From contig JBAJFE010000061.1 of the NCBI GenBank assembly GCA_037903355.1, positions 434,001 through 498,000 on the forward strand: a DNA stretch of 64,000 nt, given 5' to 3'. Within the stretch, counting starts at the first letter, position 1, and the number at the start of each line of letters is the position of its first letter. A program made the position numbers and the translations under genes. The notes beneath the pieces are model-generated. The model was not told the origin of the DNA. It ran no database searches and worked only from the letters and a program-made list of their open reading frames with translations. This document shows positions 1 to 11,971 of the stretch, in pieces. Origin of the DNA: Trichuris trichiura. Its lineage: Eukaryota > Nematoda > Enoplea > Trichinellida > Trichuridae.

Positions 1-2003
1 CACGACTTTTATACGCCGAAAAACGCCCCAGCCGACAGTGCAGCAAGGGAGCTGGGAGGCGAACTATGCTCAAAGAGGGCGAGAAGACTCTAACTGTACG
101 AATACGGGGGCAGAAGGCCACTAAACACACCCGCCAGCTTACAGAAGCAATTCTTAAAGCTTCCACAACAGCATTTCAATGTCTGCTCTTTAAATATTGA
201 AATGCTGTTGAGCAGACTAGTTTCTGTATGCTGATGATAAAACGCTAGTTCCGCACTGCAAAATATTTTTGCTGCGTATTTTTGAAAACAGCTGCTGGCC
301 CACATTTTTGGATCCAACGAAGCTGTCCCGTTCTAGCAAGAATAACATCAGGCGTCTCGAGAAAGGCCGGGAAACAATGAACAATACAGTATGTACCTGC
401 TGATCATTCCTACTATCGTAGTTATTCCACGTGGCCAAGGGAACAAGCAAAAAAAGTTAGGAGGTACGTACGTTCTTACGTTTTCTTGGCAGCTCGAAAA
501 TTCATACGTATTTAGGCAACGTGAAAAACTGAAGACAGGAACCCTATTTTAAGAAGGTTAAAAACGTAGCGTCCCCAAAGGCGCTCATATGTTTATATTT
601 CTCATTTTTTCCCGGAAAACGAAATAAGAAACGCTGCAGCGGCTAAAGAATAAAGCCTAAAACGTCGAGGCAGCAGCACTTTCAGTTAGTGAAAGCATGC
701 AGAGTTCTCAGGGTTGTTGGCGAGCGAACAACGACGAAACTGACTCACCGCTTAAGCTGACGAACATACGCAGCACAATCTTCTTTTGAGCAGTGCATTT
801 CCGCAGTACTCAACGGCGCCCAACGGAAGCACTCACAAACCTTTATACACGCTATTAACACGTCAACAGGCAATGGGGCTACAGTACAAATTTGTAAAAA
901 GTAGGTTTAGTTGGCAATCCTTGCCGATTTTCATAAAGAATATTAATGTTTCACACTTTCATACGAATAAAAGATATTTTTAATTATGAAATTTATTTTA
1001 TATTGAGCTTTCGAGACCAACGATGTTTCGTGGAGTCTGCGGAGCGTGTTACGTGAAAGCCATGTTCTAGCAGAACGTATAAAGTAGATCTGTTTAAAAA
1101 AGTCTTCGGTTAGTCTAACCTTCAAGCGATTTTTTCAGACCAAAGAGAAAGTACTTCTCTTTTTCAATGTGTATAAAAAATCGATTGTTTTAAAATTATT
1201 TTCCTCACGCTGCCGTTGCAACCACTGCGCAGCGCAAAGTTCTACGTTATATTGCTGAGATGACTGCCTTATGTGCCTGTAAGAAAATGTGCTATCTTCA
1301 AAGAATGATAAATGAAAACGCAGTTTTCCATCCCGCCAGTAATGACATAAATAATTAATTAATATTCGAATCCGGTAGCTTTTTCCGGCTCGAAAATTTT
1401 CATTACTGCATTGCTAGGCTGAAATTTTTGTCCAAAGCAAAATGAGCTAGCTGAAATTTTCCGCCTTTGCTTTCAGCGTTGATTTACAATGGCCATAAGT
1501 AACCTGCGCTGAAAACGAACATACCAGCTCCCAAAAACCTTTTTTCTTAAGCTTAAGAATTGTTTGTACTTGCAGTAGCAATATTCAAAGCAGTTCTTTC
1601 GAGTAGAAATCGTCATGATAGAATTTTTTAAAACTAACATAATCACTTGCATAAGATCGGAATATGCTATAGAGACTTGCGCTAGAACACGCGTTTTAAT
1701 TCGGAAGCAAACTTGGAGCTAGATTTCAAAGTTACCTTTCTGTTTAAGCTATGGTTTGCGTCGAATTTGCTTATTTTTAAATAAAACGTTTTTAGCGGCA
1801 TTTAAGAATCTTATAACGTAAGGAAACGTGGATAATCATTACTTCCCACTGAATGCAGCGTAGGAATTCAGCTGCTAAGCATTACATAGCTCTACTTATC
1901 AGTACTACTTAACTATCATGTTTACTGTGTTTGCCTGCTAAAGTGCTTGAACGTTTTGAAGTTTCTATTCGAATTGTTTGTGCTAAGTTGTTACAAATGT
2001 AAA
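1..2003. other. No gene seen; upstream of CCDC47
   Basis: AT-rich sequence with only short open frames, none of which shows a recognisable domain or a plausible exon chain. The last part presumably holds the promoter and 5' UTR of the CCDC47 gene that starts at 2004, but I see no convincing promoter element. Confidence 0.5.
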
Positions 2004-4044
2004 ATGCTTAAAACAGAGAGGTACTTGTTACTTAAAGCCGAACGTTTTGTACGAGGTACTAAGTTGTGGCAATGCGTCCTTTCGTTCATTCAATTCTCTC
2101 ATTACTGCAGGTTATTCATGTTTTGTAATTTTGGTCGTTTTCCACCTTGTGTTCGGCTTGTCGGAAGGCTCAGCCAAGTTCGCTGTCGACCTTGAGGACA
2201 ACGAATTTGCCGAGTTCGAAGAGTTTGATGTTGATCAAGATTTAAATCATAAAGGCGCTAAGAGAATGTACGGGGATAGTAGTCCTTTGCCAACTCACGG
2301 ACCGCCATTAACGGATAATCCGGCGGGCGGCAAACACGACGAAGAAGATAAAACTTCCGAAAGCGAAGATTACGGGATAGTTGAGGTTATTTTCCTTTTT
2401 TTCGTTCGCTTTTGCATTTGTTGTGCTCTTTCAGGATGAATTCGGTGACGAATTTTCTCCCGTTGGTGATCAAGCCGAATTTGTCGACGCCTTGGACTCC
2501 AAAGGAGCCAGAAAAACTCGTAAAGACTCAGTGCCCACTTTGAAAATAGCTGACGTAATGACTTGCTCAAAATTTTCTTCCCTATTTTTTTGAGTATTCT
2601 ATTTTTGAATAGGTACCCGCTCAGCTGAAGCATTGGCATGACTACAGCGTGGAACTTGGTTTCATTGTAGCATTGTTGCTTTATCTAGTAAACTACGTTT
2701 ACGGCAAAACGAAGAATTTCAATTTGGCCTCCGCGTGGTTCGATGCCAACCGAGATTTTCTTGCGGAAAATTTTTCCATTGTTGGTTCGTTGCCGGCGAA
2801 CTTTGATAAGCTTCAATTATTGTCAGCCGTTCCTCCAGGCGATGACGGCCTTTCGCAGGAAGTTAGCCATAACGTTATGATAAAAGAATCGGACAGCTCT
2901 TACGCGATTTGGTGCAGTGGTCGGCAGGGATGCCTTGGAATGCTTGCCCAGCTGAAATTGATAAAACGTCAGGATTTGTCCTCCGTTTTGATCGGCTTCT
3001 TTCGTCCCAGATATGATACTGTCGTCAGTTTCTTACCTTATTTTTTCGGAAAGCCTTATATGTTATTCTTAGAGCATAAAGTTCACCTTATGCCCCGAAG
3101 AAATGGACCCGTATGTTTTTGCTGTAGGCCAGAGGCGATCATTGGTCAAAGTTGTAGCCGATTCCAGCGACTTGGTAGTGCCAGTAAATTTTTACTAATC
3201 CTTATTAGCATAAAAAGACTTTTTCGTAGAGTATGTACTGCAGCGAAAAGAAAAGTGCCGAAAAATTGGGACTACCATCGAACTTTACGGTCTATTCAGA
3301 ATTGGGTGAAGTTGCTGCGAACATAGTCGATCCAAAGGTGAGAAAGAATTACTTTAGTTTATTCTTATTAACAGGTATGTCTTTAAAAGTTCACCGCTGC
3401 GGTAGCAAAGTATCCCGGCTGCATTGACTACCTTCACATCTCGGATCAGTACGTCGCTTCAAAGCCAAACGAGTAAATCCGTTATTTTGCAACTTTTTCT
3501 TAAATTGTATTTTGCGTTGTTAGGTCGGAAAGCACAACCAAGCCACCAGTAACATCCAAAGTAGTTATACTCGTTTTAAACGGTAAGTCAGATCAACGGA
3601 TAATGTCGATATTGTTTAACGTTTTCCGGTATTCAGTTCCAGGCAGGTTAAACGCAACGGAAAAAGACGTTCTCTGCTTGAAACCACTGTTGCCACTTGC
3701 TTTTCACATTTTTGAAAAGGCGAGACGCTTCCGTTTGTCCCGCGAGGTAGCAATGGAAAGTTCTTTCGTCTTTGTCTTTAATTCAACGCCTTAATTTTTG
3801 TAAGGCCAAACAAAAAGCGGAAAAGAATAGACAATGCGTTCAAGAATCTTTTTTGAAGACAACGCATGCGCAACGTCAGGAGGCTGCTCAGCAGCGACGA
3901 GAGGAGCGTGCTAGAGAACGAAAGGAACGATTGCTTGCCGAAGAAGACCCTGAAAAGCAGAGGCGTTTGGAAAAACTGGAATTGAAAAAGGAAAGAAAGA
4001 AAATGCAACCCCGCGTGAAGCAACTTAAAATTAAGGCAACGTAG
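2004..4044 (+). CDS. CCDC47: CCDC47 homologue, ER membrane-protein insertion factor (PAT complex)
   Basis: CCDC47 is a calcium-binding ER membrane protein that works with Asterix (the PAT complex) and the ribosome-translocon in inserting multi-pass proteins. Ten exons keep frame: 2004-2055, 2111-2385, 2435-2554, 2613-3023, 3073-3174, 3230-3337, 3390-3472, 3524-3582, 3637-3746, 3805-4044. They give 519 aa against 483 in human. Seen in order: a hydrophobic signal-like segment ([13 protein letters not shown]), an acidic luminal stretch ([12 protein letters not shown]), a membrane segment ([15 protein letters not shown]), then family landmarks IWCSGR, KRQDL, YVFAVG, ISDQY, RFRLSRE, and a basic coiled-coil tail with [11 protein letters not shown]. 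Introns are 49-58 bases. ATG 2004 is the first in-frame ATG and makes exon 1 phase-compatible with exon 2; it leaves a rather long basic n-region of 17 residues, so the true start could differ. Family assignment is very secure, the first exon less so. Confidence 0.93.
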
Positions 4045-5156
4045 CAACTGGCCAAATAGGCCTTGCTTTCTTTATTTTGAAGTTTCGCCTCGTCTCGGAA
4101 ATGCGGCGTCAAACCGACTGTTCAATGTGTGGAAGAGTTAAGTTGCTGATTTTTGTTAATTTGAATTTTTTCTACTTTTTCAAAGCGCTTCGCTTTCGAT
4201 TTGCGGTACCAACAATTTCAAGCAATTATAGAATTGCCGTAGTTTTTATTGTGGAAGCGAAGCGGTACTTTTACAGAATTTCCCAACTGTTCTTGTTTAC
4301 ATGTTTTGCCTATTTCTTTTTGTATGTTTTGTCTTAATAAGAAAATTGCGATGATAGCAGCAGAATGATAGAACAACCTCGCGCTACCGAACGAATTGAA
4401 TGCTCAGGTACGTGGCAACGTATTCAATATCAGCTGGTTGAAAGCTAACGTGTCCTGAAACCTTTAACGTGGATAAAATCTCATAATTTTTAATGTAATG
4501 GCAGTTTCCCTCTTTCAGCAAAGGCACGAAGCGCGGTGTAGTAGTATAGGAGAATGTGTGTTTCTATAGTACCTGCTTTCTGATATATACGGTAATGGGA
4601 GGTTAAAAAAATAATTTGCATTTTATCAAGGGTCATTAACAAAGGCAGAAATTTGAATTACTATATGATTCTCAGGTTCCATCTATGTATTAGTTGGCAA
4701 AGTAATCCGAAACTGAAAGTTTCGATGATGCACCAGTCCGCAGATAAGCCTGACAGAGTGTTCACATCAATTATTGCTTAATAATAATCGCGGATGTGCA
4801 GCTTGCTGGTTTAATTTGCATTTTTTTTGGTTTGCCTTCAAGTGCGCTTGTATTTTGAAATAATTACTTTGCTAATTTCGTCCTCAAAGCAGTGTGAAAA
4901 TACCGAAGTATTGCTGTATTCGATTTGAGGCGTTTGTTTCAATATTTTTTTAATCTTGGAAGATGCCGTACTTGAGTCTGCCTTGTAAGCGCATTCATTG
5001 CATCCACGACTGTATTTGCTTGAGCAACAAGGTATTAGCTGTTTTTTTATGAGCGCGTTAAGCTCCACGAAATTTCAATTTTAACGCTGAAAATCTGAAT
5101 TTTAGATATGTTTAAAAAATTAAAAAAAAGACCTTCTGCCTTAGCTGCCCCACGGT

Positions 5157-5325
5157 CATACTGTAAGTCTGTCCGCTGTCGTGTTCGGCCATTACCTAAG
5201 CCTAAGCCTAAATATAAGGCATATATTTTCTTCTTAACTTAAGTAAGAGAAGAACAAGACGAGCAGCATGCTCGCTGGTAAGCGCAGAATGCTATGGCCA
5301 CACGCATGGCACGAATGAACCTGCT
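5157..5325 (+). repeat. Dispersed TTAGGC-containing short repeat, copy A
   Basis: One end reads CATACTGTAAG and the other GAACCTGC, with CCTAAGCCTAAGCCTAA in the middle, that is, complements of the nematode telomere hexamer TTAGGC. The same two ends and central hexamers recur near 18911-19083 (inverted) and 42231-42403, and partly at 5425-5614. This fits a short non-autonomous element family (inference). Confidence 0.6.
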
Positions 5326-5424
5326 TTTTTTTCAGACGGTGGGTCGGCTAAATGATGAAATCAATAAAAAATTGCTTTTGCGGACTTGAATATGTTTCTT
5401 GAACGTTGTTCTGGGCTTTTGCTG

Positions 5425-5614
5425 ATTACGACCCACGTCGTCGTACCGAAACTTTGCCTGCCCTCCTGTTCTGTCCTTTCTTAAATCTAAGCCTAAAAAT
5501 AAAGTTCATATTTTGGCACAGGCTTTGATAAGCAGGGGAAAGACTAGTGGCGGGATGCTCACCAGTTAGGGCAGAACATAATGACCGGATGCTTAACGGG
5601 AAAGAACCTGCATT
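5425..5614 (+). repeat. Dispersed TTAGGC-containing short repeat, copy B (diverged)
   Basis: Shares the right end AAAGAACCTGCATT and a degenerate CTAAGCCTAAAAATAA core with copy A, which lies about 100 bases upstream in the same orientation. The left end is not clear, so its start is approximate. Confidence 0.4.
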
Positions 5615-7677
5615 CTTCATAACCTTTCATAAAGGGCGCATACCTTTAAACACTTCATTTCTTTAAGCTTGCATCGCATTTCTTTAAGCTGATTGTCACA
5701 GTAAGATATCTTGATTCACTTAGCAAGATGTTTCACACCAAGTAAGGGAAATAGTCACCCGCGGTAGGTTCGCTTAAAAGAAACTTCTGAACGGGGGTTT
5801 ATCCGTAAGTAATCATGCAAGCAGTTTGTTCTTGAGAGCAGAAATAAGCGCTGCAACAATCTTTACTTTATGCTGCGGAAAACTTGCAAAAGTGTAACAG
5901 CTGATTTCGTAAAACTAAGTGCCCCATGTTCGCATAGTTGTTTTTGTCCCACTGCAGAGTCGCTCAAACGAAATGCAGTCGTAAGCTGATAGCCGCGATG
6001 CATTGATCCAAAATTGGTTGCAATTGCTCATGCTTTGCTTTTCGATACCGCTGGAAGTTGAAGAGGAGACGACAGGACGTTTGGCGAGGCCACCCTTTCA
6101 ACCATGGCGTATTGTGGGCGTTCGCTATTTACTCCCTTAACAATGGCCTCATATTGTGCGTATTTCCGAATCAGACTTTGTCCAGACCACTTCACACATT
6201 GTGGCCGGTTGAACAATGAATGTCCTTTTCTAACTGCGCTTTGATCGGTATTATTTTCCGCGCAAAGTGCTTAAATAAACGGAAATTTTCGGCCGGCCAC
6301 TGTTCTGGTAAAGCTAACCCGTAGAGCCCATACTTTCCTCGTACAAGTGGATCTGCTCATCAAAAAGTGACTCGCCGTTATTCCTCTGTTAACGCAGTCA
6401 TTTGACGAAAATCTGAAGAGGTACGCATATTTTCACACTTCACATTTGTGCTAACTCATAAGCGAATGGTTCGTTTTCTGAAATGTTCTTGCTTCTTTTC
6501 GATACTGCCAGAGCCTAGCAAGGCTAGAGTCTGTATTCTTTTAGTAAAGTCTAATTCGCGTAATGAATTAGATTAATCTATTTGCATAGATAATTAGTCT
6601 TAGCAATCGATAAATTTTTATGGGTAGACATTTTATTGCACAAACAGACCGACGTTGAATTGGAAATATTTCGCATAGCCTAGATGTTGAAGACGAGATG
6701 ATTTTGTTCCCGAAATCTCCGACAAAAATATTGACAATTGTCCAATCCAGTTTCTTTGAACCAAGTAAAAACCTGAGCACCAATTTACGAAAAGTAATGT
6801 TTTTAAATATTGTACTTTATGCAAGTTATTGACTGACAGTCACAGCGCGTTTTTACATATTTGTATCTTGCGTTATTCTGTAGTTGCTTCAGTACGTACT
6901 GCTTGGATAAAATACTGTTTGCATACTGTAGTTATTTAAAAACTGTCAAATGTGAATGAGAAAGCAATCAGCCGCATTTTGTCTTTTACTTCAACAAGGT
7001 TTCTTAAACTCCGAAATTCACGTTAAGACGCGGTCAGCGTGAAGAATTGCTTAAATTTATCATTCATTTCTCGCCAGATGTCCCGTATCGTTAAGATCAA
7101 CAATCAGCAGCCAAAGAAAGCTTTGGGAATAGCGCATCTGTCGAAGAAAAACCAACTGGTCTATTTGCATGAGGCCATTTGAGATGCGCGTTGTAGAATG
7201 AAAAGAAAAATTGATTCGGGATTAATTGCCGAAAAGCGTGTACTCCTGCTTGAAAAATTCAATTTTCGTCCACCCTACACAAGGCTAGCTTTTAACAGAG
7301 GCAAAGCCTGAATGCTTTTGAAAAACTCTAATTGCCATTTCCCTTCAGTTCCGATTATCCATTTCCACTCTATGGTTCAGTTTTAATCATTGTTAAATCT
7401 CTTAATTGCCTTTCTCAGATTTAGGTAGCTAATCAAATCATATTGTGCCTTATTAATACTTTTCAATGACACAGTTCCGTTGCTGATCACGGATCTTTAG
7501 GATGAAAGAACGAACTGTTGTCAGCGGATGCGCTTAGACAACATTGTAGCTTGAGCAGCTTGTTATTGATGAATAAACACATTCAAGCTTAACCATATAT
7601 TAGACATGAGTCTGCCCTGCTTACATTTTGAATTTTTGGAACGCTTTCAAAATTTAAACGTCGTATAATTTGACGTC

Positions 7678-7749
7678 GCGTAGATGGTGTAGCGGTTAGC
7701 ATGGTTGCCTTCCAAGCAATCGATCTGGGTTCGACTCCCGGTCTACGCA
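7678..7749 (+). tRNA. tRNA-Gly (anticodon TCC)
   Basis: A 72-base cloverleaf. The acceptor stem is GCGTAGA with TCTACGC (7678-7684, 7742-7748) plus discriminator A. The anticodon stem is GTTGC with GCAAT around loop CTTCCAA, anticodon TCC at 7711-7713. The B box GGTTCGACTCC is at 7728-7738. A TTTT pol III terminator follows at 7756-7759. There is no intron. It decodes GGA. Confidence 0.97.
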
Positions 7750-9478
7750 TCGGAATTTTCATTCCTGCGTTTCCTCGGAGAGATGCTTCTTTTCGCTTCC
7801 TTCATAAAAGATTGCATGACATGAACGTACAGAGTTGACTCAATTTCAAAAAGCACCCCAGTTGCTTCTCATTGCATTGTTCCATTTCAAGAATCCCAAA
7901 GCAAGCATCGCAAGGAAAAATTCCTATGAAAACCGTTGTTTGATAAGTCATTTCAAGCTGGCTATTTTTTTCTTTAGTTTATCTCAGCTGAGATTACATG
8001 GAGCCAAAAAAGTCAATGCAAAATCAATGCAAGTGCAAGTACAGTGCTTTTTTGTCTTTGCCCTGAATCCATAACTGACAGCAAACAGAAAGTGATTTCC
8101 GCTAAAATCAGGATCAATAAAACCTAATGACCAAAGAATATTGGCATTTTCATTGCATATGCATCACTAAGCTGGAAAATAATTTAAAGTTATATAATGA
8201 TAAAATTAGTATTGCTTCTGATAATGTTCGCTTGTACATTTCTTGTGGCAGCATTCAATATAATAAAGTACGCAGTTGACTACGACAAAATATAGTAATT
8301 ACAAAAATATGATATTCAGGATGAATCAGCGGTACGAACATTCTGTTTATGTTGCAATGAAGCTGCCGCCGTAAGCTACGTAAGATAATTCATACACGGC
8401 AGTTTCTGCCACACATATGTGCTCAATATTGAATTGGTAACGCGTCAAATTGTTTTGGAAAATTTCGTATGGGAGTTTCATTTTGAGCATAACAATTTCC
8501 AAATTGTTAATGTCAAACTACTCAACAGCTATTTGCCCATCAAAAGGTTTGCGGTTTAGGCACTCTAACGGCAGGTGTTAAGGTACTATGCCGTCCGGGT
8601 GGACATACCGCGTGAACAGAAATAAGGATTCTTAATTTTGGTCGCACTTTAAGTAGCCATCGGGAAAACTGCATAATTATAGCCGGTTCAGCGTTAAGAA
8701 TTTAACCTTGACTGCTGAAATGCGTACGTAAAAACGTGTAACACCACCGAAAATAAGAGCAAATTGCAAATAGGCAAAAAGGGACGGAGAAAGCGAGCTT
8801 CGCTGCATTTCGTCATCGCTAAAGTCCTTGAACATTTCCTTCAGTTGAACGAAAGCAAATTCGCCCTTGCTTGTCAAACTCACTTTAATTTTGACCGAAG
8901 AGAATTACCGTAGTTGTATAAGTGACTAAAATTCGAAGTCTGTTTTTGCTCATGAACAAAGTTGCTTCTTTTTAAAACTGAATTATTTATTATAATTTGG
9001 AGGTTGGTGAAAGAATCACTCTACAGGACGTTCGTAAGGAAGCATGAAAATATTTTTGAATTCAAATAAGGTTTGATTACGTAGCGCTGACGAAGAAATA
9101 AGCAGCGACATTTAAAAAGCGAATCCATTATAAGTTGCACTGCAAAACGTTATGTTGCAATTTTCGTATTCGTCCCTTATGGGAATAAGAATATTCCATA
9201 TTCTGGCTGAGTAAAAATCATGTAACCTTGAAGGAAGAAAGCAATGCTGCTGATTGGCTATATTTTGGTCTTAAAGCTTCGGATGTCGACTTTATTGAAT
9301 TATTTCGTCTGTTTTATCATGCCACACTTTCCACAGAAGTTCCATTACCTTTCAGGCTTATTCCCATTAGGTCATTTCAAAATAATGGGGCTTTACAATC
9401 GTTCCTTTACAATCAACTCAATCTGAAATCAGGATCAAAGAAGTTATAATTTTAAAAGTTGATATGATTATTCAAACT
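7750..9478. other. No gene seen
   Basis: AT-rich. A frame near 9228-9449 (+) has protein-like composition but no ATG, no splice context and no recognised motif, so I do not call it. Confidence 0.4.
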
Positions 9479-9885
9479 TCATCGATTATATGAGTTTTTC
9501 AAAGCTCGCTCCATTGTTTTTAAGTCGGTCAGCGTCGCTGAATCAATTTTTGAAATTGCAAGGGACCATCCGCCTACAGCAAGTTGATCAAATCTTTTCA
9601 ATGCTTTTCGGTTTGCGAATATGACGTATCTCACTTTGGCTTGCTGCTTACTCATTTCAAAAGCAGCAGTGCTGTTGACTATTCGCTTTTTATAGTATTC
9701 AGGTTAGCAAAATGCTTAACCGGATTATGAGCCGAATTTTTAACAACAAAAAAGCATTCATTCAATGCTTTCACGCGGACCTGTAGTGAATTCGAAACTG
9801 ACGCGAGCATGCCAATTATACAGTCGATTGTTGCCCGGCAAGGGCAAGCCCATTCAAGTTTCTTCGAGACGCGGTTTGCGATCAT
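9479..9885 (-). CDS. Unrecognised small protein, two-exon model
   Basis: I do not recognise this protein. The 3' part (ATG 9655 to stop 9479-9481) is a 58-aa frame with coding-like composition, including RYVIFANRKALKRF and LAVGGWSLAISKID. Upstream on the same strand a 68-codon frame starts at ATG 9885 and carries a CxC motif (ACPCRAT). The two can be joined in phase by a very short GT-AG intron (donor after HNP, acceptor ending TATAAAAAG, about 35 bases), shorter than the usual 49-58 here, so the join is doubtful. It has no signal peptide or membrane span. It could be a remnant of a decayed gene. Confidence 0.3.
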
Positions 9886-10786
9886 TTCTGTCTACTTAGG
9901 AATCGTGGGTTATTCATGACTTTGACCCGCACTTTACGCATGACTGCTCACGTTGTGTCAACTTCATTGGCAGCGGAGAAAATTGACATTTTCTTTTATT
10001 GACAAGCTGAATGGTTAATGGTCGAGAACGTGCGGTGTTCGCACGATGTCATTGATAGTTTGGTAGCGTCTTGAAGTCGTATTAAATTAAAACTGGTACG
10101 CCAAACCGTTCAAAACTACGCTGAGCAGTTGCACTTCAGTTCAGTATCAGATATTCAGAATGTTTACTCAGTTTTCCACTTTATACTTCACTGTTAATTT
10201 TTTGGCGTCTTGCTTATTATATTACGTTAAAAACAAAAAACATAGGTCGTCTGACGCGTAGGGTACCCCTTTTAATTAATTCAGTGCCAAGACAGCGGCA
10301 GTTTTAACCGAATTGGAATCAGCCTACGTAACTTATACGGCACGATTGTCATAGGGTGCAGCATTAGCACGTGATTCATCATTTCGAGTGCCGACTGACG
10401 AAGACAGTTTGAGAGATATGGACCATTGTGCATTCTCCTTCAATTCATCGAATTAAGCTGTTACGAATAGCATTACGACGAGTTCCTAGCTGAGAGTGGG
10501 TGTAAAGCTGCTTGTCTCAAAGCCTTAAAAATTAGTTTGCACAAGCGCGCAACAAACTGGATAGCCTTGCGAAATGCAGAACAATTAGTCATTGCTGGCA
10601 GTGCAAGTCTGATCTACTTTTATAACTTCCGAATCACTGTAACTGTAAAAATGTACCTGAAAATCAGTAATTTAAAATTTGCGCCACGCCTTCCTCGTTC
10701 ACCGCGTTGTAAGTTTTTATTTGCCGCCCATTCAGCATGGAATATTGGCTTGATTTTATCCACGCCAAAACGCGGTAAGTTCCATG
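9886..10786. other. No gene seen
   Basis: A + frame at 10537-11016 is long, but it begins without an ATG and runs antisense to the spliced minus-strand model at 10787-11239. I treat it as a shadow. Nothing else is supported. Confidence 0.4.
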
Positions 10787-11239
10787 TCATTCTTCATTTT
10801 CTAGCCCAACTGCTGCTTTTCCATCGATCGTTGCGCCCAGTTGAATTGATACTTTTTCAAAAAAGACAAACATGTCTCCCGAAACGCTTTTGCAGAAGTT
10901 GGAAGGGGGACCAACTGCCTGCCGAACGTCCATCGCTGTTTTCATGCATGATGCCCATTCTTCCATGTTGCGCAGATCGTTTGGTTTTTTGTATAACGTT
11001 GCACAGCCGAGTGTAGCAGCACAGCTCACCTGCCAGCCTTTGCCAAAGAGCATTTTTTGCTCAATGCTATCGTTGCAATGCTTATTCCATTGGTTGCACC
11101 AAGTCGCTGAACGCTCTCAGGAACTTTTGGCTTCCGAGCTCAGCGGACCATCGCCTTTGTTGGACGCACTGATGATACTATAATCGACCTTCTGCGGCCG
11201 TTTAAAAAAGCAGACTGACTCAGAAGGAATCAATGGCAT
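10787..11239 (-). CDS. Unrecognised ~110-aa protein, three-exon model
   Basis: Not recognised. Model exons on the minus strand are 11239-11189 (MPLIPSESVCFFKRPQK), 11138-11100 and 11029-10787, with GT-AG introns of 50 and 70 bases, all phase 0, giving 110 aa. The last exon lies in an 88-codon open frame with several cysteines and a short helix-like segment around NMEEWASCMKTAMD. The first intron has the typical length for this genome. Other joins are possible: a CAG/gtgagc donor also exists inside the last frame and would give a different C-terminus (SAKAFRETCLSF...). The strand is therefore more secure than the exact product. It sits head to head with the tau gene, about 730 bases apart. Confidence 0.35.
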
Positions 11240-11971
11240 CGCCAATGATAAAACTGCCGATCAACAGAAGAGGTTGCAGAGTGCAATTAGCGTGTTTCCT
11301 CGTTGCCGCCAGCACGTCGTTGATTCATTGGGGCAGTCCATTGATCAGATTGCTTAGCTACAATAATACTGCATGTTCCGTTCCGAGACGCAAAATAAGG
11401 TTTCATTGATTTTCGTGACGGCATTTAGGGCAAAGCGGCCGTCACACACCAGCATAAACGACTGAAAGCGGTACTACACTGTCATAGGTGATCAACAGCG
11501 ACCAGCGCGTGACAACATTCTCTCTTTGAGTAAAACAGGGCGGAGATGAGCTACTGAACGTACGAATCCAGTTTCCCTATTCTGCGCGCTATCTGTGCGG
11601 GAAAAAGAAGAAAAGCGGTAGCCAAGTCAACACAACAAATCGATTGCGCAGTCGATAGAGGGTTGCCGGCAAACTGGTCGCCGAATGGCCACAATGACGA
11701 CGGCGTTTTGATGCATTCGATCCCGTCTCCTTCCCTTCGCCATTGCTAAGGACGCACTGGCTTCTCTGGCGCCTTGTGAGCGCCGATTCGAGCGCTGCTC
11801 TGTCGCTTGGCGGCGATAAGCACGGAGGTGGCGCCACTATCGCTGCGCGATAAGTCACTCACACTTCCCCTTGTTCCCAGTCGGCGTTTCACACAGCAGT
11901 TCGATACTCGGTCTGTTTTCCGAAGTTACCTTTGTGCCCACAATTTTATATAGTCTGTTCCCTCTTCGGAA
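11240..11971. other. Probable promoter region of the tau-like gene
   Basis: Seven hundred bases without exons, somewhat richer in GC, lying between the divergent model at 10787-11239 and the tau start codon at 11972. I see no specific element that I can name. Confidence 0.35.

Larger units (their letters stand above)
4045..7677. other. Intergenic, two repeat copies
   Basis: Between CCDC47 and the tRNA gene I find no coding exons. Two copies of the dispersed repeat with TTAGGC-like hexamers lie near 5157-5325 and 5425-5614. The rest is AT-rich with short random frames. Confidence 0.5.

Noticed and set aside
10537..11016. 159-codon plus-strand ORF
   Set aside because: It begins at a TTG, shows no motif, and is opposite a better spliced minus-strand model.
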